A program made the position numbers and the translations under genes. The notes beneath the pieces are model-generated. The model was not told the origin of the DNA. It made no database searches and worked only from the letters and a program-made list of their open reading frames with translations. From NCBI GenBank assembly GCA_031308135.1, contig JAHLJT010002630.1:94594141-94658140 (forward strand): DNA of 64,000 nucleotides. Reading direction: 5' to 3'. Source of the DNA: Acheta domesticus. Taxonomy: Eukaryota; Arthropoda; Insecta; Orthoptera; Gryllidae. Below are positions 47,091 through 59,774 of the stretch, piece after piece; the stretch's first letter is position 1; each line of letters starts with the position of its first letter.

Positions 47091-48503
47091 AAACCCAACT
47101 TTTAGGTTTTCCCAGCATTTATAACATTTCTTGTCAATCCCATCAGTTTTCATATATTCATAATGTTATAAATACCTTGCTTTTATTTATTTATTTATTT
47201 TTTTTTTTCAATTTTCCCGCAACTTACAACAGTTTGCTAGCCACAACACCACCAGGAATGCACTTCTCATTGCGCACAACGGGCACTGACACTCCACTTT
47301 CCCATCACCCTGCTGCATTAAAAATGGCCAACACAGAAAGACTATTCAAATGGTGCAATATTATAGAGAGTTATGAAATGCTACATGAAGAATAGAAGAT
47401 TTAAATACAGTGTATATCAATACTGAGCAGCTAGGCCTACACAAATTTTCATTTTATGGCATTACAGAGGTATTTAAAGAGGCAGAAAAAATGACCAATG
47501 TGCACTGGGAAAAGAATATAAGGTCTGCGTCACACGAGCATTGCGTTGTCACCTAATGCTGAAGATGCCAGATGCATTGATGCCTACGCATACGAGTCAC
47601 GAGCGTGGTAGATTTACACTGCATTTTATGCAAAACGACACGCGAGCGCTCTCGGCAACATGCTTTATAGCCAACACTGGTCGCCTAGCTGGCGTCGCGC
47701 ATTGAAAGCTAGAAAACGTGCTTTATTTCGACTTATGTTGTAGCGTCGACTAACGTTGTGGGTACAACGCACATTGCCAAGATCGCTCGTGTGTCATTTG
47801 GTGTCAACATGCATCGTGTGTCAACACGACACCCATGTAAGACAGGCCTAAGGGAGTTAGCCTCATGTTCATTTATTTTACATAATCCTCCTTCACAATT
47901 TCACACTTTCTTATTCTAAAATAAACATAATCCTTTAGTAGCTGAAACATCAAAGCATGGAATTCTCTGTATGTTTTTAACAGTAAATTCGTTTGATGAA
48001 CACTCTATTATTTTGTAAATAAATAATTAAATTTAAAGAAATTACTAGTTGGAAATCATTACAAACTGCCAAAAACAAATATTTTAGTGAGTTGGGGGAA
48101 AATGTAAATTTCTCATTTTTTTCTTACAGTAGAAATACCATTTCCCTCCCTCCATCTAACAATGAGTACATTGTTGCATTATTAAAGGCTACCAGGACTC
48201 GGCGGGGACTCGTGGAAGTGTCGTTGCGACATTTAAAATTCACTATGCTTCGGTGTTAATATCCCTTCGATTTCAGATTTCATAAATTTGGGTCAGATTA
48301 CCATTTGCCCTTGTAATGTTGTTTACAATGTATTTAATACTGCCTAACAAGGATTATAATAGACTTTAATGATTGTATGTATCTAAATACATTACACAGT
48401 ATTCATAGTTTCGAAGAAAAAAATTTCCGCTTATTTACACTTCCTGTAATTAACACCATTTTCCCTAGAGTTTTATGAAGTATAAAAGAGGGGTTTTACT
48501 ATA
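47091..48503. mobile_element. pogo/Tigger-like element in an unc-104 intron
   Basis: The left end near 47091 is CAGTAAAACCCAACTTTTAG after TA; the right end, reverse-complemented near 48503, is TAGTAAAACCCCTCTTTTAT before TA. About 1.4 kb, with no transposase recognised; the Harbinger-like MITE at 47522-47848 lies inside. The pairing of the two ends is inferred from their similarity. Confidence 0.4.
47522..47848. mobile_element. Harbinger-like MITE
   Basis: 327 bp flanked by TAA on both sides (47519-47521, 47849-47851). Ends GGTCTGCGTCACACGAG and, reverse-complemented, GGCCTGTCTTACATGGG form imperfect inverted repeats. GC-rich (CG-rich) against AT-rich surroundings; no open frame of note. 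Confidence 0.55.
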
Positions 48504-48564
48504 TGTATTATACAGCATTGATAATAGGAAATCAGCAAAAAAACAGTTTTCAATGCATACTTAC

Positions 48565-48704
48565 TGTTGCACAGATGGTTCTTCCACAAGTGACATTTTT
48601 CTCATCATCTTTGCTGAGGGATCAAGATGATGACCATAAACTTCAAAAACTATTGGCTGAGTCTTCAGATATTCAATAAATGACTTGGTCACTGTCACTG
48701 TAAA
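48565..48704 (-). CDS. unc-104: unc-104 exon: [19 protein letters not shown] block
   Basis: Reads [20 protein letters not shown] then [20 protein letters not shown] and EEPSVQ. TKSFiEYiK.QPIVFEV.GH is a KIF1A/unc-104 hallmark. Acceptor gttaaaacag, donor GTAAGT; phase 0 in, two bases of His out. Confidence 0.96.
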
Positions 48705-50293
48705 CTGTTTTAACAAAAACCATTAATTTTATTTTTGTTGTAATAATTCTGAATCCTTAAAACAACATTTTTGACATCTTAATTGAAGATTTTTTTTTTT
48801 CCAAAATGCTGCAAGAACATTTCTGTTTTGTCAAAACATTAAAACCTCACATTAAATAAATGAAAAATCATTGTTTAAGGAAGAATGCTAACTAATTCCA
48901 GGAAATTATCCATTTAACTTATGTTTGGAGTAAAGGAAAAAAAAAAATCATATTTTCAAATCTAACAAATTTAGTATTGTACTCTTAACATTGCATTGTT
49001 GCTTCTCAATATGAAATGTCAAAAATAATGTTTTTGGATGATGTAACAACAGTCAAGAACTACATTAAATTAAAAATTATATAATGGTAATCGACATTAA
49101 AATTCTAAATATTCTAAAAATGAACATTTTACTAATTTTTCTTCACGGCATCTATTGTACGAAAGATACAGAGTACAAAAATACAGAAAAACGCACTGCA
49201 TTTTTGATGACATGCATTTTGCAATAAGAACGCCACCAGATCATTAATTAAAGATTCTTGACTGAATAACTACCTTCAAAGTTAGATTACTCATTCACAA
49301 ATAAAAAAAAAATGTTCTAGAATTTATTGCGATATTACAACAGAAAATGTACCTATGTACTACAAGTCTCAAAATAAACTTTCTACAAATAACAAAATTA
49401 AGATTGAATTTTGTCAGTGGGGTAAATTGTAATAGTATTAGTTTATTGTTTTTGTTATTTATGACCACAAAGCTAATCCTTCGATATTTTCTCCCCTACA
49501 AACTAATGTCGAAAAGAACCATCTGTTCTGCTTTAAAACCTGTGTACCTTTAATTTACATCAACCTTCACATGTTCTTATGTTGTTTTCCGAGTTCATGC
49601 ATCTGCCATTGTCCTGTCAGTAATGTAATAGGGCCTCCATACATTTCTAGAATTAATTTATTATTTTTTTCATTATCTTTGTGATAATCTGAGGTTTTAT
49701 GCTGAAAAATTTTATTGATTATTTTTATTCACCAGTTTTTAATCATACTTTATTATCTTGGAATGACTTAAATCATAATAATTTTCTTTAACTTTCTCCA
49801 CTTTGTTGATTTGATTTTGTTTTGCATGAGTAAATTAAAAATATCGATCATCATCATTATCAATATCAACATTTAAACAGGTTAAGTTTTGTAACTATCT
49901 ACTTAGGTCTACGTATTAAAGATATTTCAAGTCCTTGTAAAGATATGTCAAGTCAATTCAAGCCTTGTCTACAATTTTCTATTCTCTCTCTAGATTTGTA
50001 TCGCTTCAAACAATCTTTTAGGAATCAATTTTGTGTTCTTTGCACTTCTATTCATGCTTTTGACAATAGGCTGTTTGAGCTTTTTGTAGAACTGTTCTCT
50101 TATCTAATTTGAACAGTTTTGATTCTGCCAGTTTCTCAATTTACATGATACTCAGTTTCTCTTACCCTCTTTTCATTTGTATAATAGAATTGAGGAAAAG
50201 AGAAATCTAACAGAACCAGTATCAGTAGAACCAGAAACCTAACGGATGTATTGATGAGGTATTGATGATGATTCACAGATTACATTGGTCCCT

Positions 50294-50470
50294 TAGCTAC
50301 TTGGCTGTTTGGAAAGTGTCGCAAGCTGGGCACAGGTGCAAATGCTTTGGTTGTCATTCTGCAACCATCCTCAGGGTGAGAAACCTTCTTCAGAGTAAGG
50401 TCACAGAATGGCAGCCGAAATGTTGGCACCTGTGCCTAGGACGCAGTGTCTCGCAGATAGCCAAGTAGCT
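50294..50470. repeat. Inverted repeat with about 45-bp arms
   Basis: The left arm 50294-50338 begins AGCTACTTGGCTGTTTGGAA and ends GGGCACAGGTGC; the right arm 50426-50470 mirrors it (GCACCTGTGCCTAGGACG ... CCAAGTAGCT) with several mismatches. The loop is about 87 bp. Probably a MITE or foldback fragment. Confidence 0.6.
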
Positions 50471-50759
50471 ACTGACTCCAGCCATGGAATCTTACACTCT
50501 GTCATGGGACCCTTGACAAATTTTTATGAAGACCCCTCAACTTTCTCAGCCCTAAGCTCTTTTTATTATCACAAATATTTATTTAAACTTTAAAAAATCC
50601 AATTACAAAAAGAAGAAAAAATAGAGAGAATTTTTTTCACAAACTCCTTGACATTTGTCAGGTTTGTCACTTCTTATGAACAGCCCTGCTGATGAAACGT
50701 AGTAAAATACTAATGGTGAAGAAAGCAATTAACACATTAAAAACAAAACAAAAAACTGC

Positions 50760-52250
50760 ACAACCAGACTCTTGGAACTATGTATAGATATGTTCAACAA
50801 ATGCATGGACATAGGGACCATCCTGTCAAAGTGGAGAGAGTCAACAATTAAAATCATCTACAAAGGGAGATGGGAGTGCAGAGACCCAAATTCCTGCAGA
50901 GGGATTGCACTGGAAGAAAAATTACCAGATGAGCAATTTGGATTCTGGAGAGGAAGATCAACCACCACCCCAATAAAAATGCTTACAGGTAAAGCAGAAG
51001 CAGCCCAAAAGAAAAAGAAAGGAAAATGGTGTACCATTTTCCTTTATTCTGGACTTCTCAAAAGCTTTCAACAGAAAATGGATAAGAGAAAAACTAAAAG
51101 ATACATTAGGAGAAACAAATGTATGGACATGACTAATAAGTGAAATTTTAAAATTCAACATCATCAAAATACATGATAATCTCTTGAAATCAGAACCAAT
51201 AATACAAACCAATGGAGCTCCACAAGAAGACCTGCTAAGCCTTGCTATTCATATCTGCAGAAATAACAGAAATAGCCCGAAGAAAAGAAGTAAAATCATA
51301 CACATTCGCTGACGACGTCATAAAAGGGGCAGACAACATACAGCACCTCCAGGAAGCCATGAATAATACTGTAAGTTGCTTCAAAAACCACAATTTCCAA
51401 ATTAACAAGGAGAAAACCAAAATTATGGTCTTCAAAAAAGGTGGAAAAATATCCTAAAAAGAAGAAATAACAATAGAAGACACCAGAATTGCAAAAGTGA
51501 CGCACTACTGGTACCTAGGAGTTACAATGCAGACAACGGGCAAATGCTTCACAAAACACGTTACGGAAAAAAAGCACAGGCTGGGTTGGCAATAGGTGAC
51601 ATAAAGCACATAAGAAAACTGGAACTGAACACCGCCATTAAACTATTTCAAGCCAAAGTCCTGCCTGTATTAACAAATGTAATTGAGAGCATTTGGGAAA
51701 AACTAACAACAGGTAACCTGTCCAAAGTAGAGAAACTAAAGGCCGTTTTCCTTAAAAAAGCTGTAGGAGTAGCCATGACAACACAATCAAGACTAGTCTA
51801 TGTCATAGCAAGGGAAAGCTTTCTAATTGATGACTTGAGGACATAATTCCTTCTCCCACAGACGACAGCATCAACAAAGCTAAAACACATCCTAGACATG
51901 AAGAGAAGTGAAATTTGGGTAGAATTGTATGTAACAGAGACATTGAAAAAACAAAAATGGATGTCTGGAACTTACAAAATGCGACATGTAGTCACAAGAC
52001 TAGTAACCCATGGCTTCCACCATATGATAAGCAAACATGAACGATTCTACAAACTGACCAACATATGTATCTGCAAACTCTGTGACCCAACCTGTGAACA
52101 ATACCACAATGGACCAGGACAATAGCCAATGGTACAGGACGAGAGAAAAAATGATTAACCAGTACGCCCAGGAGCACTGGAAAACTGGGAACATGGCTCA
52201 GACCTAACATATTGCAGACAAAGAAAATGCACATTCTGCATGCTCCAGTT
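50760..52250 (+). pseudogene. Decayed non-LTR retrotransposon (LINE)
   Basis: Frame-broken reverse-transcriptase blocks appear in order: ILSKWRESTIKIIYKGR, PDEQFGFWRGRSTTTP, FADDV (about 51305-51319), NHNFQINKEKTKIMVFKKGG and WYLGVTMQTTGKCFTKHVTE. A C-terminal region follows (LVYVIARESFLIDDLRT, then ICKLCDPTCEQYHN). Numerous frameshifts and stops; not mobile. The clade is not certain. It lies inside an unc-104 intron. Confidence 0.75.
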
Positions 52251-54380
52251 AATAATAAAATATATTTTTATGCATTCTTTGGTGACTGAACTTTATCAAT
52301 TCAGTCACGATCTTGTAGTAATCTAATTAGTATTTCCTATACACTCGCATCACCCATGCAACCATAAGGTTGACAGGAAGCAGGATGATCTAAGGGCAGT
52401 CTTTCTGGAGCTATGCTTTTAATTATTTTGAAACGTGTAATCTCTTAATACTATTTTTTAATTTTCCATTCTTGGCCTTCTGTCTAATTCTTCATTCTCA
52501 TGTAGTATGTGTTATTTAAAGTTTCAATTGATACTATTAAGAAATGGAAAGGGAGAATCATATTCATTTTTAAATATCAATTCTAAATGCAAAATTCAAT
52601 AATTACACAAAGCCAAACTGAATGAATATCAATAAGTCCATTTTTAACTACTTCAGTAGAATAATAAATTTTAAAGCCTCCTACAAACAAGTTGGAAAAA
52701 ATAAATTTAAAAATTGTTTTAAATTGTTATTCTTTTTAAACATATTAAAGACTTCTGTTTTAAACCCTCTCAACATGCCATGCACATTGCAATTTTTTCC
52801 AGCAGAAGACTTGCAGCATGCTGATACTGAGAAAATCCGTACTTAGCAACTCTTGTGCATGCCATGGAACACAATCTTGGTGAACAAGGAAGTTCTAAAA
52901 TCAATTCCCCCAAATGAGATTAAAATGCCAAAAAAAATTCAGTTTTATGTCAATTGAGAATTTAAAAAAAAGCTGTGAGAAAAAGAAAAGATGAATCAGA
53001 AAAAATAAACAAGAAGTAAGAGATAAAACCACAATGTATGGAAACGAGTCTTTACTCATTCTTTGTAAGCAACAAAACAAAGCAGAAAATCATGGGCATA
53101 GATGCTTAAAAAGAGAGGAAGAAGCAAGAGGAGTTTAAAATTACATTTGTGCCAACATAAAGTGCACACAAAGATGATCATTAGGGAAATGTCTAGAGAA
53201 ATGAAGCATTGGTAATGATTTCTTAGACTTCTACCAGCAAGGAAATATGCTCACTACAATTGTAATGGCAAAATTAAGTTCTTTAAAAACTTTTGGAAAA
53301 AATTGATAGATTGGAGTTGTGTGATATACTGAAAGAGAAGGAAGAGAAGATAATGTTGAAAAGATACCAAAAAAATTCCCATTTCAACCATTCTAAAAAA
53401 TCATTTCAAACTGTTCATAAGGAAATCACCAAGAATGTTTTTAATGCTTTTGTGTTTTAAACATTTTATCAGAATTTTAGGATGTTTTAATATAAACGCT
53501 AATGTGTTATAATAAAACACCTTAGTGATTTAAAATAAAACACTAATGTGTTTTTGGAGCAATATCATTTGAAAAGGGTTTGTGCAGAGTATCCGAAAAA
53601 TTCTATCACGAAAAAGAAATAACAAACAATATCCACTAAACATTCATTTGTTTTCAAACCTACAAGGCCTTGTAAACATTTCTTCAAAATATCTAATTCA
53701 CGAGGTTGTGGAACATAATCTTCACAAAAAACTACAATTTCACTGTGATCAGGGGAACCTCACCAAGCAATTCCCGTTCCCCTCCTCCCACAACATCTTA
53801 CACTTCAACTATGTTGTAATGATTATGTTGGTAATAAAAGTTCTGTGCATTAAGTGAGTGAAGAAGACAGACTGTGATAAAAAGATAATCACATTTTATA
53901 AATTGAACACTACTGTACAATTTGTGAATTACTGCAATCTTACTCCTAGGGCATTACTTCCCTCTGGCTTCATACACAGAAAATACAAAATTCAATTTGC
54001 TGATTAATATTAAACAATCCTAGTGGTAGTACAAAACAAAATCTTATCAATCTAAATGAATTAATAATGAATTAGTGAAATGTAAGGCCAAAGCTGAGTC
54101 CCAAAATGTAAGGCCTAAGTTGTGTATCAACAAATAAAGCCAAAGTTGTTTCACAAAGTAATTTTGTTTAATTCATTCAACAAATAATTAACTATTTTTT
54201 TTAATACAAACATTCCAAATCAAAGGGAACCCATGATGTCTCTACTGTGCATTCACTTCATGCAGATTGCAAAGAGAGACAATCTCTCTCTACTCTTGCA
54301 GACACACAACTAAGGACAGACCAATGAGTGTAAAGCAAGGTGCTCACTGCCTGGCCAAAGGCACTTGGGACTGTACTAAC

Positions 54381-54453
54381 ATTCTCCTCATGGAAGAAAA
54401 CAGAGCTTGATGACGGATCACTTGCGTAGGCCTCATCATGACGATGCAGGAAA
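54381..54453 (-). CDS. unc-104: unc-104 exon: LHRHDEAYAS block
   Basis: A short exon. After one base completing Ser it reads FLHRHDEAYASDPSSSSVFF then HEEN, matching F.FiHRHDEAfsTEPl........v.N in KIF1A. Acceptor ctttttgcag; the donor is GTTAGT right after AAT. Phase 0 out fits the FTVTVTKSF exon. Confidence 0.9.
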
Positions 54454-55471
54454 CTGCAAAAAGGACAAAAATAAAATGATATTCACTAGTCATGAGGTGA
54501 TAAAATAGTATAAAATGCTCTTTTTTCCCCCTTCTTGTTCAAGTCTTTAGAACTCCTAACAAGCACTATTTCAATCACTATTTGAAAAACAAATAATCAA
54601 TAATTTTTAACACATTTTTCAATGTTATGCTTTCAATTTACACTTCTCGTTTGGACAAAATTATTTTTTAGTTCCTTGATTTGTTAAGATCAATCATGCA
54701 AAAGGCATGCTAATCAAAAACAAATATTAGATGCATCAATTATTAGAACAGCATTTTTGTACTGTAGTATCCCAAACAAAATTGAAAAAGAAACTTAAAA
54801 ATAATCAATACAAACAGTATATTAATGAATTATGCCCATAGTACTTCCTGAATATGCAGTCCAGTCCACCTTAAACATAACCTCCTTTACTTAAAAAAGA
54901 AAGGGTAGCAGTAAGGCAGACATCTGGTTAAAGTGGTATCCAGTTAAAATGATTCCAGTTAAGAAGCCGCTGAATTCAGTTCTGAAGTAAATATATGTAT
55001 TTGCTCTTCCTATAGGGAAAAGGGACTAATTGAAAGTTTTGAAACTAAATTGGACTGAGAAAGGCAGTTTCACTTTAGAGGTATTGGATCTCCAAATCAT
55101 GAAAGAATATTCTACAGGACTACATCAAGTAGTTTTGTACGGAACAGTGCAAGTGAGTTTTCCTTGCAAGCTCATTATTTTGAAACGGTTCGCTTGTATA
55201 TTCCTTTTTTATTTTTTGAGGGAAATGATAAACTGCCAACCTCATTCATGCTGCACAAACTAACACCATTAAAATAATCAAAGTTATTTTTTTGACCTTC
55301 AATTACCATTTCCAAAAACATCAACGCCAATTTCAAACCTAGTCATTAACGCCACTGATTTCAAATAATTTTCAGAAAAGTAACTAACTTTTTTCGATGG
55401 CCTACCTTTGTTGAATAAATTGCGACAATTCTTAGTCTAGAAAAGCTCTTTGCAAATGTCTAGGTTCTTAC

Positions 55472-55667
55472 CTAAATTGGCAGAAGGTGTCCGAGTACTC
55501 TGCTCGCAGAGACTCGGTACTTGCTGGTCCAACGTGAGATTGGAACACAGTGACAAAGAAGGTGAACTCGGAGCCCAACTGCAGGTGTTCCGGCAGCTCC
55601 TCTTCCTTGACGTCCGACGACACCGAGCTGTCACCACGGCCCGAGTCTGCATCACCATCAAGGTCTG
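55472..55667 (-). CDS. unc-104: unc-104 exon: acidic linker and [10 protein letters not shown] block
   Basis: Reads [40 protein letters not shown] and [20 protein letters not shown] then TFCQF. PEHL.LG.EFTFrVTVlQ...I..EYaDiFCQF is the KIF1A counterpart. The acceptor is a tandem CAGCAG, so the exon may start at 55667 or 55664, changing one Ala. The donor is GTAAGA. The open frame in another register here ([10 protein letters not shown]...) is a shadow. Confidence 0.94.
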
Positions 55668-56520
55668 CTGACGCGAGCAGAGCACATCAGGCCTCAGGCA
55701 CACTCCAAACACACTCCTGCGCTCCAGCTGCTATCGCTCTGATTAACTGGCCTCTTGACGTCAATGCTTCCCCCTCAATTATCTTTTACATTCACTTCCT
55801 TTTATTAATTTTCAAAGAAATGTGAAAGACAGGAGTGGTAGTGTTTTCAATATACAAAATTACTCAAATAATGAATGAATTTCATTGTTGCAATGAATTA
55901 TATACCATGGTATTATACGTACAAAACAAACTAAGTGTGTCAAAATTTAGTAGATTAACCAGTAATTGAGAAAGTTTTAAGATTTATCTTATATAATGTT
56001 CGTTCTCTTGGAGGATCTTGAATAATTAACAGATAAAATTTTACTATCCTCCCCCCCAAACAGTTAGTCTTAAAGATTTCTATCAATTGTTTAGTACTAA
56101 AAGGTGAAAGTCTAAGGTATCTGTTATGGCTGTGTTTTAAGAGGAGAAGCATGTGAAACCTACAATTCTTTTAATGATCTACCTACCAAAAAGCTAAATT
56201 TCATTCAGAGCTCAGAAATACTAAAAGAAAGCAAAGTAATGGGGTAAGGTGCTCACATATCATCCGTCTAAGGTGTTTCTTTCCTTATGCAAAAAGCAAT
56301 GCAAACATTTGAAAAATATTACTAGTCAGGAAAATCTGGCATAAATGTTCAGGCATTCATTTATCAAAATCAGTTTCTAAAACTGAGAAACAATTAAAAT
56401 TTGCAAAGATTCATAATACTGCTTTCTAAAAATGTTTTCCTAATTTTGCCTCTAAGATTTTAGTGAGTGGAAATCTCAAAATGAGTCAAAAACCAACTTG
56501 TAAAATAGTGCTGGCATTGC

Positions 56521-56760
56521 TAGCCGAATTTGTTATGAAATCCATTAAGTCACGGAAGTTAAGCAAATTCGAGACCTTGTGGGTCCGTGGTTGGGTCTAG
56601 GAACCCCAGGATTAAATGGGGCAGAGACCCTGGTCAAAGGGATAAAAGGCATTGACTGACTGTGATGTGATGAGACTTGACTGATAATAATGGAGGATTA
56701 CTCAAAGGCAGGCACTCATCGCCCCCAGAAAGGGTTTAGAGATACGTTGCATAAACAAAG
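56521..56760 (+). mobile_element. Possible 5S-rRNA-derived SINE
   Basis: The stretch TCACGGAAGTTAAGCAAATT followed by TCCGTGGTTGGGTCTAGGAA resembles the internal promoter part of 5S rRNA (tCaccGAAGTTAAGCa...GG..ggTtagtacttGGaTGGGtgacc..GGGAA). A body of about 150 bp follows (GGGATAAAAGGCATTGACTG, GTGATGTGATGAG). Not a functional 5S gene because the 5' half is absent. The assignment to a SINE3-type repeat is inference. Confidence 0.4.
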
Positions 56761-58077
56761 ATTCAACAATTAAAAAAAAGTATATAGGCTAATATTTTAT
56801 AAACAAAAATACATTTTCATTCTCCAAAACTTATATACTTAAAAATTAATTTCTATTTCATATTTTTGGAATACATTAGAACAAATAACTTCAGTTGTCA
56901 TATAAATCATATCACACTAGATATTACTTTCTATGAGAATAAAGCCTCTTGCATGTATGAAATAGTTGCAATTATCATTATTGTTATTATTGTTATTGTT
57001 ATTATTATTTTTTAAAGATGCACAGGTGCACATTTCATTCAGCCATTGGAAATAGGCAAATTTACTCATCCAAATTTTCCATCGCATAGGCTATTTTACT
57101 CATCCTTTTTAACAGAACACATTTTGCTTTTGACAAATGAAACAGTACATATCTAAAGAATCACAAATGTAATTAGCATTGTTCTTCCTTTTTGATGCAC
57201 AGTGTCACAGCACTTATCAGATGGCAGTCGGAAATACTAGGAAAAGGATGACGGAATGTGTAACTGGGATAATATACGAGAATTTAACCTTAAAATATCA
57301 ATTTCTGTAGACTAAAAACAAATATGCAGAAAACTTGTGTCGAACAGACAAGGAATTATCATTTCCATGTCACGGCATGAGGCTATGAAAGGCCTGCAGG
57401 GTTCCTCAACTCCTATACATAAGTAACTATGGAACTTGAACTGATGTGCCAATGGGCCCACCTCTGCAGTTGAGGAATGAGAAATTACCACAGAGAAAAA
57501 AAATTCTTTCTTTCTCTATCTCAGTTTCTAACTTCTAATTTCTGAATTGCAACTCAAGCAAATGTGCAACAAAAATATTACAATTAAAAGTGAGTGGGAA
57601 TAGCTATGAATTAAAGAAAAGAGTAAGACAAGACACATTTATCTTTCCTATTTCCCTTCACTTCTAAATCACAGTCATTTCTGTCAAGAACAAGTACTTA
57701 AAAAATTGATGTAGGTATTAAAAGATTTTCCTATTTGCAAATACCAATATTCTGCTACTTCACAAACATACAAAAGAATTATGCATTAAGCAGATATCCT
57801 TACATGCTCACAGACATACGATACACAAATATTCATCTTTCACTCGCATGTCCACTCCCACTATCTTGCAAGGTAGAAGGGATCACAAGTCATCTGGTAC
57901 ACATTTCAGAATACATCTTATGAAACATTTCACATGAAACTAAAACATGATGCTCATTGGACTGTACTTATTTATGATTGAATGACACAAAAGCTTCTCT
58001 TGGCTGAGTTAATACACATCAAACAACCAATTATGACATTATTTTAGCAGCAATACTACATTTGAATCATACAACTG

Positions 58078-58660
58078 GGTCAATCCATTTTAAGTGGTCC
58101 AGCAGTGGTCGCTCGACCATCTTTAAAAAAAATTCATATTTTGTACATCAACTTTCCATATGTATTGGCTGTTCAAAAATATCTTTAATTTTTTTATTGT
58201 ACCTGATTTACAAATTTAAATGACTAAGCTCTGGGTTGTTCTAGCATTCTAGAATAAAAAGCATTGGGTTCAATAGTCTGGCCTACAAATCAAAATATTT
58301 ACCTACCTTCTATGTTTTTATTTGGAAAACATTTGCAAACAAATCTATGGAACACAAATTAATGAATTTTGATTTTCATAGAGTGATTTCTCAAAGAAGG
58401 AATACAATCACAGCCTAATTTTTTCTGTGCTTTTACACGTAACAGAATAGTTCCTTTTTGTAAAATATCATTGGTAAATAACATATCACTTGAAAATTAC
58501 ATCCTCTTAAAAATTGGAATTTTGGATTTTTTTCAAAACAAAAGGAAATTTAACATAGGAACAGCCAAAACATAAAGAAATTTATGTACAAAATATGATT
58601 TTTTTTTAATGGTCGAGCAACCAATTTATTGAATTCTGGACAACTTAAAATGGATTGACC
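58078..58660. mobile_element. TIR element, about 0.58 kb, in an unc-104 intron
   Basis: Inverted ends share GGTCAATCCATTTTAAGT, with similarity for about 65 bp (GGTCGCTCGACCAT / GGTTGCTCGACCAT, then CATATTTTGTAC). AACTG lies just outside each end (58073-58077, and 58662-58666 after one extra base), a possible 5-bp target duplication. No coding capacity. Confidence 0.65.
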
Positions 58661-58882
58661 TAACTGAACAATATACTGAACAAGGATACATACTAGGTGA
58701 CATAATTATGGCAAAATCATAAAGATTTCACTTTCAGAAAACTTTTGCAACCATAACTAAAAGATTTCTAATGAAACAAATTTTATTATTTTTGTCAAAA
58801 TAACTTAAAAATATAAATTGTCTGCATTTCTTGTTTTCCATGTTCTTAATCTTCTTGTTTTTTAAAAGAGAAAAATACTGAC

Positions 58883-59110
58883 CTTCTCCTTTGCAAGAAT
58901 CCTTAATATCTTCTATGACAAGAGGTTCCTCTATGCATGGTTCTCCTTCGACAATGCGCTCATCCAACATTTGGCTATTTGGGCGACATGTGGGGGTTGA
59001 GGTTCGAAGGCGGATTGAAGGAGCGCGGTTTGATTCAAAGAGACCTTCATCGTCAAATGAAATGCGGGTACATTTCTTAACTACAGGTGAATGGCAATAT
59101 TCTTTGTCCT
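58883..59110 (-). CDS. unc-104: unc-104 exon: Ser/Pro-rich linker
   Basis: Reads EDKEYCHSPVVKKCTRISFD then DEGLFESNRAPSIRLRTSTP, TCRPNSQMLDERIVEGEPCI and EEPLVIEDIKDSCKGE. Less conserved than its neighbours; the KKC-RISFDDE..F segment is the most family-like. Acceptor gttctttcag, donor GTCAGT; two bases in, one out, in register. Confidence 0.9.
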
Positions 59111-59655
59111 CTGAAAGAACAAACATCATGAAGTAGGATGGTACTTCTTTCAATTAAGAGAATTGCTACTAAATGATAATTCAAAATAAGTAATATTACT
59201 CACAAGAATAATACTGATTATTAATATTGATTCATTCAAACCAATTAAAATTCTTCCAGAGAAGAAAACGTTTTCAATTCAAACACATAAGTTGACTAAA
59301 GGAAACAATATTTTAAAATGTGAGGAATTATTTTAAACTTACAACAATTCATACTAGACAGAGTTGGTTCTTAAATGAACTTCTGACAACACACAAGAAT
59401 TCTCAAATTACAAGGAACACAGTAATTTTGATATCAAGAAAGTAGATTAAAAACAAAAAGCCAAACCAATTTTCACTATGGAGTTGATTCCAACCTGTCC
59501 TGCAATTGCTGAAAAGTAATCTCCCTTGATAATTTAGTTTCCTCCAGTCAACTTCACAAGGTACAGCCATTTCTTTACCATTTTAACATTCTCAAATCTT
59601 GAAAATTTATTAATAATCATTGATATTTGTCTTAAAATTCACCAGAGAAACTTAC

Positions 59656-59774
59656 CTCGGCCAGGACCCACAATAACTCTCAAGTAACATTTGACATCAC
59701 CCTTTTCATTTACAATGGCTACATCCTGTCCCATGCACACAGGGTAGAGCAAGTTGCTCAGATACAGGAAACCC
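59656..59774 (-). CDS. unc-104: unc-104 exon: [11 protein letters not shown] block
   Basis: Completes the split Arg codon, then reads [20 protein letters not shown] and [19 protein letters not shown]. The family sequence is [15 protein letters not shown].l...vAIVsEkGeVkGfLRV.v. Acceptor gtttttag, donor GTAAGT. Confidence 0.96.

Noticed and set aside
55437..55712. Minus-strand frame [10 protein letters not shown]...
   Set aside because: A shifted reading of the true unc-104 exon; the correct register gives [10 protein letters not shown].
56560..56660. Functional 5S rRNA gene
   Set aside because: Only the promoter-like part resembles 5S; the 5' half and the closing stem are missing.
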